This document shows, in pieces, positions 5,735-7,120 of a DNA stretch of 7,120 nt. The DNA lies in assembly GCA_005877525.1 (NCBI GenBank), contig VBON01000026.1, forward strand, positions 1-7,120. The letters run 5' to 3'. How positions within the stretch are numbered: the stretch's first letter is position 1; every line of letters starts with the position of its first letter. Below the pieces are notes generated by a model. That model ran no database searches. It worked only from the letters and a program-made list of their open reading frames with translations, and was not told the origin of the DNA. The stretch comes from Nitrospirota bacterium (lineage in GTDB: Bacteria > Nitrospirota > Nitrospiria > Nitrospirales > NS-4). Position numbers and translations under genes: made by a program.

Positions 5735-7120
5735 CTATCGTCTTGCCTGTACGCCCAGCTCAACCGTCGCCAGTAATCCCTTTGCCTCTTCGTAGATCCC
5801 TTCCGCGGTCAGCCCATAGCGCGCCCGGAGAATATCTTGAGATCCCTGCTCAATATATTTATCCGGAAGACCCAAGACTCGGGTCGGTAAGTTAATGACA
5901 TCCTGTTCCGACAATGCTTCAAGGACCGCCGATCCAAAGCCTCCCATGCGACAGCCTTCCTCCACGGTCAATAGACACTTCACCCGCCGGGCGACCCGTG
6001 TGATCAAGACCGTATCGAGAGGCTTCACAAAGCGGGCATTGATGACGGCCGCGGAGATCCCTTCTTCCGCCAATCGCTCAGCCGCTTGCATCGCTGGCAG
6101 AACCGTGACCCCGATCGCGACCAGCGCGAGATCCGTCCCCTCCCGCAGCAATTCGCCCTGTCCGATCGGAATGGCGGTCGGAGACGGCTCCATGGGGACG
6201 CCCCACGCGCAGCCGCGCGAATAACGAACCGCGGCCGGACCTTCATACGTCAGGCAGGTCTTCACCATATGCTGCAATTCGTTCTCGTCTTTGGGAGCCA
6301 TCATGACCATATTGGGCACGTGGCGCAAGAAAGCGTAGTCGAAGGCTCCATGGTGTGTCGTGCCGTCCTCGGCGACCAGTCCCCCGCGATCGATCATGAT
6401 CGTTACCGGCAGGTTTTGCGTAGCGATGTCATGCACGATCTGATCGAACGCCCGCTGCAGAAAAGTACTGTACATGGCCACCACCGGCCTCAGCCCCTGG
6501 GTGGCAAGGCCGGCGGCAAATGTCAACGCGTGTTGTTCCGCAATGCCCACGTCGTGGAAACGATCAGGGAATTCCTTCGCGAAGCCCGTCAATCCGGTCC
6601 CCTCACACATCGCGGCAGTGATAGCCACGATCCGGCGATCTTGACGCGCCAGCCGGCACAAGGTGTTGGTGGCAACGGCGGTGTAGGACGGCTTCGAAGC
6701 TTGCTTCAACGGACGGCCGGTCTGCCGGTCGAAGGCGGAACAGGCGTGGAACCATACCGGGTCCTTCATCGCCGGTTCATAGCCGAGGCCCTTCTTGGTG
6801 ATGACATGCAACAGCGTCGGCCCCTTGAGTTTGAGCACGTTTCTGAGGGTGCCTAAAAGATGCTCGAAGCTGTGGCCGTCGATCGGGCCGACGTACCGGA
6901 ATCCTAACTCTTCGAAGAGGAGCCCAGGCAAGATAATGCCCTTGGCCAGTTCTTCGGCTCGATGGGCGAGTCTGCTGAGGGAATCTCCAAAGCGAGGAAT
7001 CGCTTTCAGTAGCTGTTGCGTCTCTTCTCGCACGCGCGTGACGAATTCCCCGGTGTAGGTGCGATTGAGATACGCCGACAGCGAGCCGACATTCGGCGAG
7101 ATCGACATCTGATTGTCGTT
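5735..7120 (-). CDS. dxs: 1-deoxy-D-xylulose-5-phosphate synthase, C-terminal three-quarters (cut by window end)
   Basis: DXS condenses pyruvate and glyceraldehyde 3-phosphate on thiamine diphosphate to give DXP, which feeds isoprenoids, thiamine and pyridoxal. The frame is open to the last base of the window. The first visible residues, NDNQMSISPNVG, are the internal end of the first thiamine-diphosphate-binding region, so about 170 N-terminal residues lie outside and no start is present. Visible parts, numbered from that edge, are the end of domain I (VGPIDGHSFEHL near 77-88), the pyrimidine-binding domain with the catalytic Glu195 in GIAEQHA, DRGGLVAEDGTTHHG (244-258), and the C-terminal domain with VKPLD, VEEG and GGFGSAV. 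The family usually has A and G where DRGGLVA has G and A, a mild change. The stop TAG is at 5737-5735, one base before ispG. Confidence 0.96.
   Translation of the reverse strand, partial: NDNQMSISPNVGSLSAYLNRTYTGEFVTRVREETQQLLKAIPRFGDSLSRLAHRAEELAKGIILPGLLFEELGFRYVGPIDGHSFEHLLGTLRNVLKLKGPTLLHVITKKGLGYEPAMKDPVWFHACSAFDRQTGRPLKQASKPSYTAVATNTLCRLARQDRRIVAITAAMCEGTGLTGFAKEFPDRFHDVGIAEQHALTFAAGLATQGLRPVVAMYSTFLQRAFDQIVHDIATQNLPVTIMIDRGGLVAEDGTTHHGAFDYAFLRHVPNMVMMAPKDENELQHMVKTCLTYEGPAAVRYSRGCAWGVPMEPSPTAIPIGQGELLREGTDLALVAIGVTVLPAMQAAERLAEEGISAAVINARFVKPLDTVLITRVARRVKCLLTVEEGCRMGGFGSAVLEALSEQDVINLPTRVLGLPDKYIEQGSQDILRARYGLTAEGIYEEAKGLLATVELGVQARR

Noticed and set aside
4753..5895. A 380-codon open frame on the plus strand opposite ispG and the end of dxs
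   Set aside because: It is antisense to two clearly recognised genes. Its protein is rich in Arg, His and Asp, with no motif, and is typical of a frame kept open by GC-rich codon use on the other strand.
6086..6856. A 256-codon open frame on the plus strand opposite dxs
   Set aside because: It is fully antisense to conserved dxs codons, has no ribosome-binding site, and its translation resembles no known protein family.

Overview
The window comes from a fairly GC-rich bacterium that makes isoprenoids by the MEP pathway. The gene set (a deoxyxylulose phosphate synthase/IspG pair, a lone receiver protein, and a zinc metallopeptidase translationally coupled to a D-Ala-D-Ala-ligase-like ATP-grasp protein) fits a Gram-negative lineage such as Nitrospira. 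That placement is an impression from protein character, not a computed assignment.

Left part, plus strand. Positions 1-35 form a strong hairpin, probably the terminator of a gene lying before the window. A gene-free stretch follows, with a good sigma-54-type promoter (GG-N10-GC at 218-231), then a 129-residue stand-alone response-regulator receiver protein (289-678). Next is an apparent three-gene operon: a HExxH metallopeptidase (about 790-1878); an ATP-grasp ligase of the D-Ala-D-Ala ligase superfamily (1875-2909), overlapping the first gene by ATGA; and a protein with an N-terminal export signal or anchor that looks alpha-helical, with one QW-like motif (about 2966-3808). The coupled peptidase and ligase suggest one pathway that makes and trims a peptide-like bond, possibly at the cell envelope. 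The substrate is unknown, and this is the least characterised system in the window.

Middle part, 3809-4548. There are two weak hairpins, a doubtful 64-codon ORF (3990-4184), and a gap-free 77-bp tandem duplication (4255-4408). Each copy carries a long stem-loop, and base changes between the copies preserve pairing. The duplication lies directly against the 3' end of a tRNA-Cys(GCA) gene (4411-4486, minus strand), which has its own near-consensus sigma-70 promoter.

Right part, minus strand. dxs (cut by the window end) is followed after one base by ispG. They encode the first and a late enzyme of the MEP pathway, evidently co-transcribed towards the tRNA. The two transcription units converge on the 3809-4410 interval.
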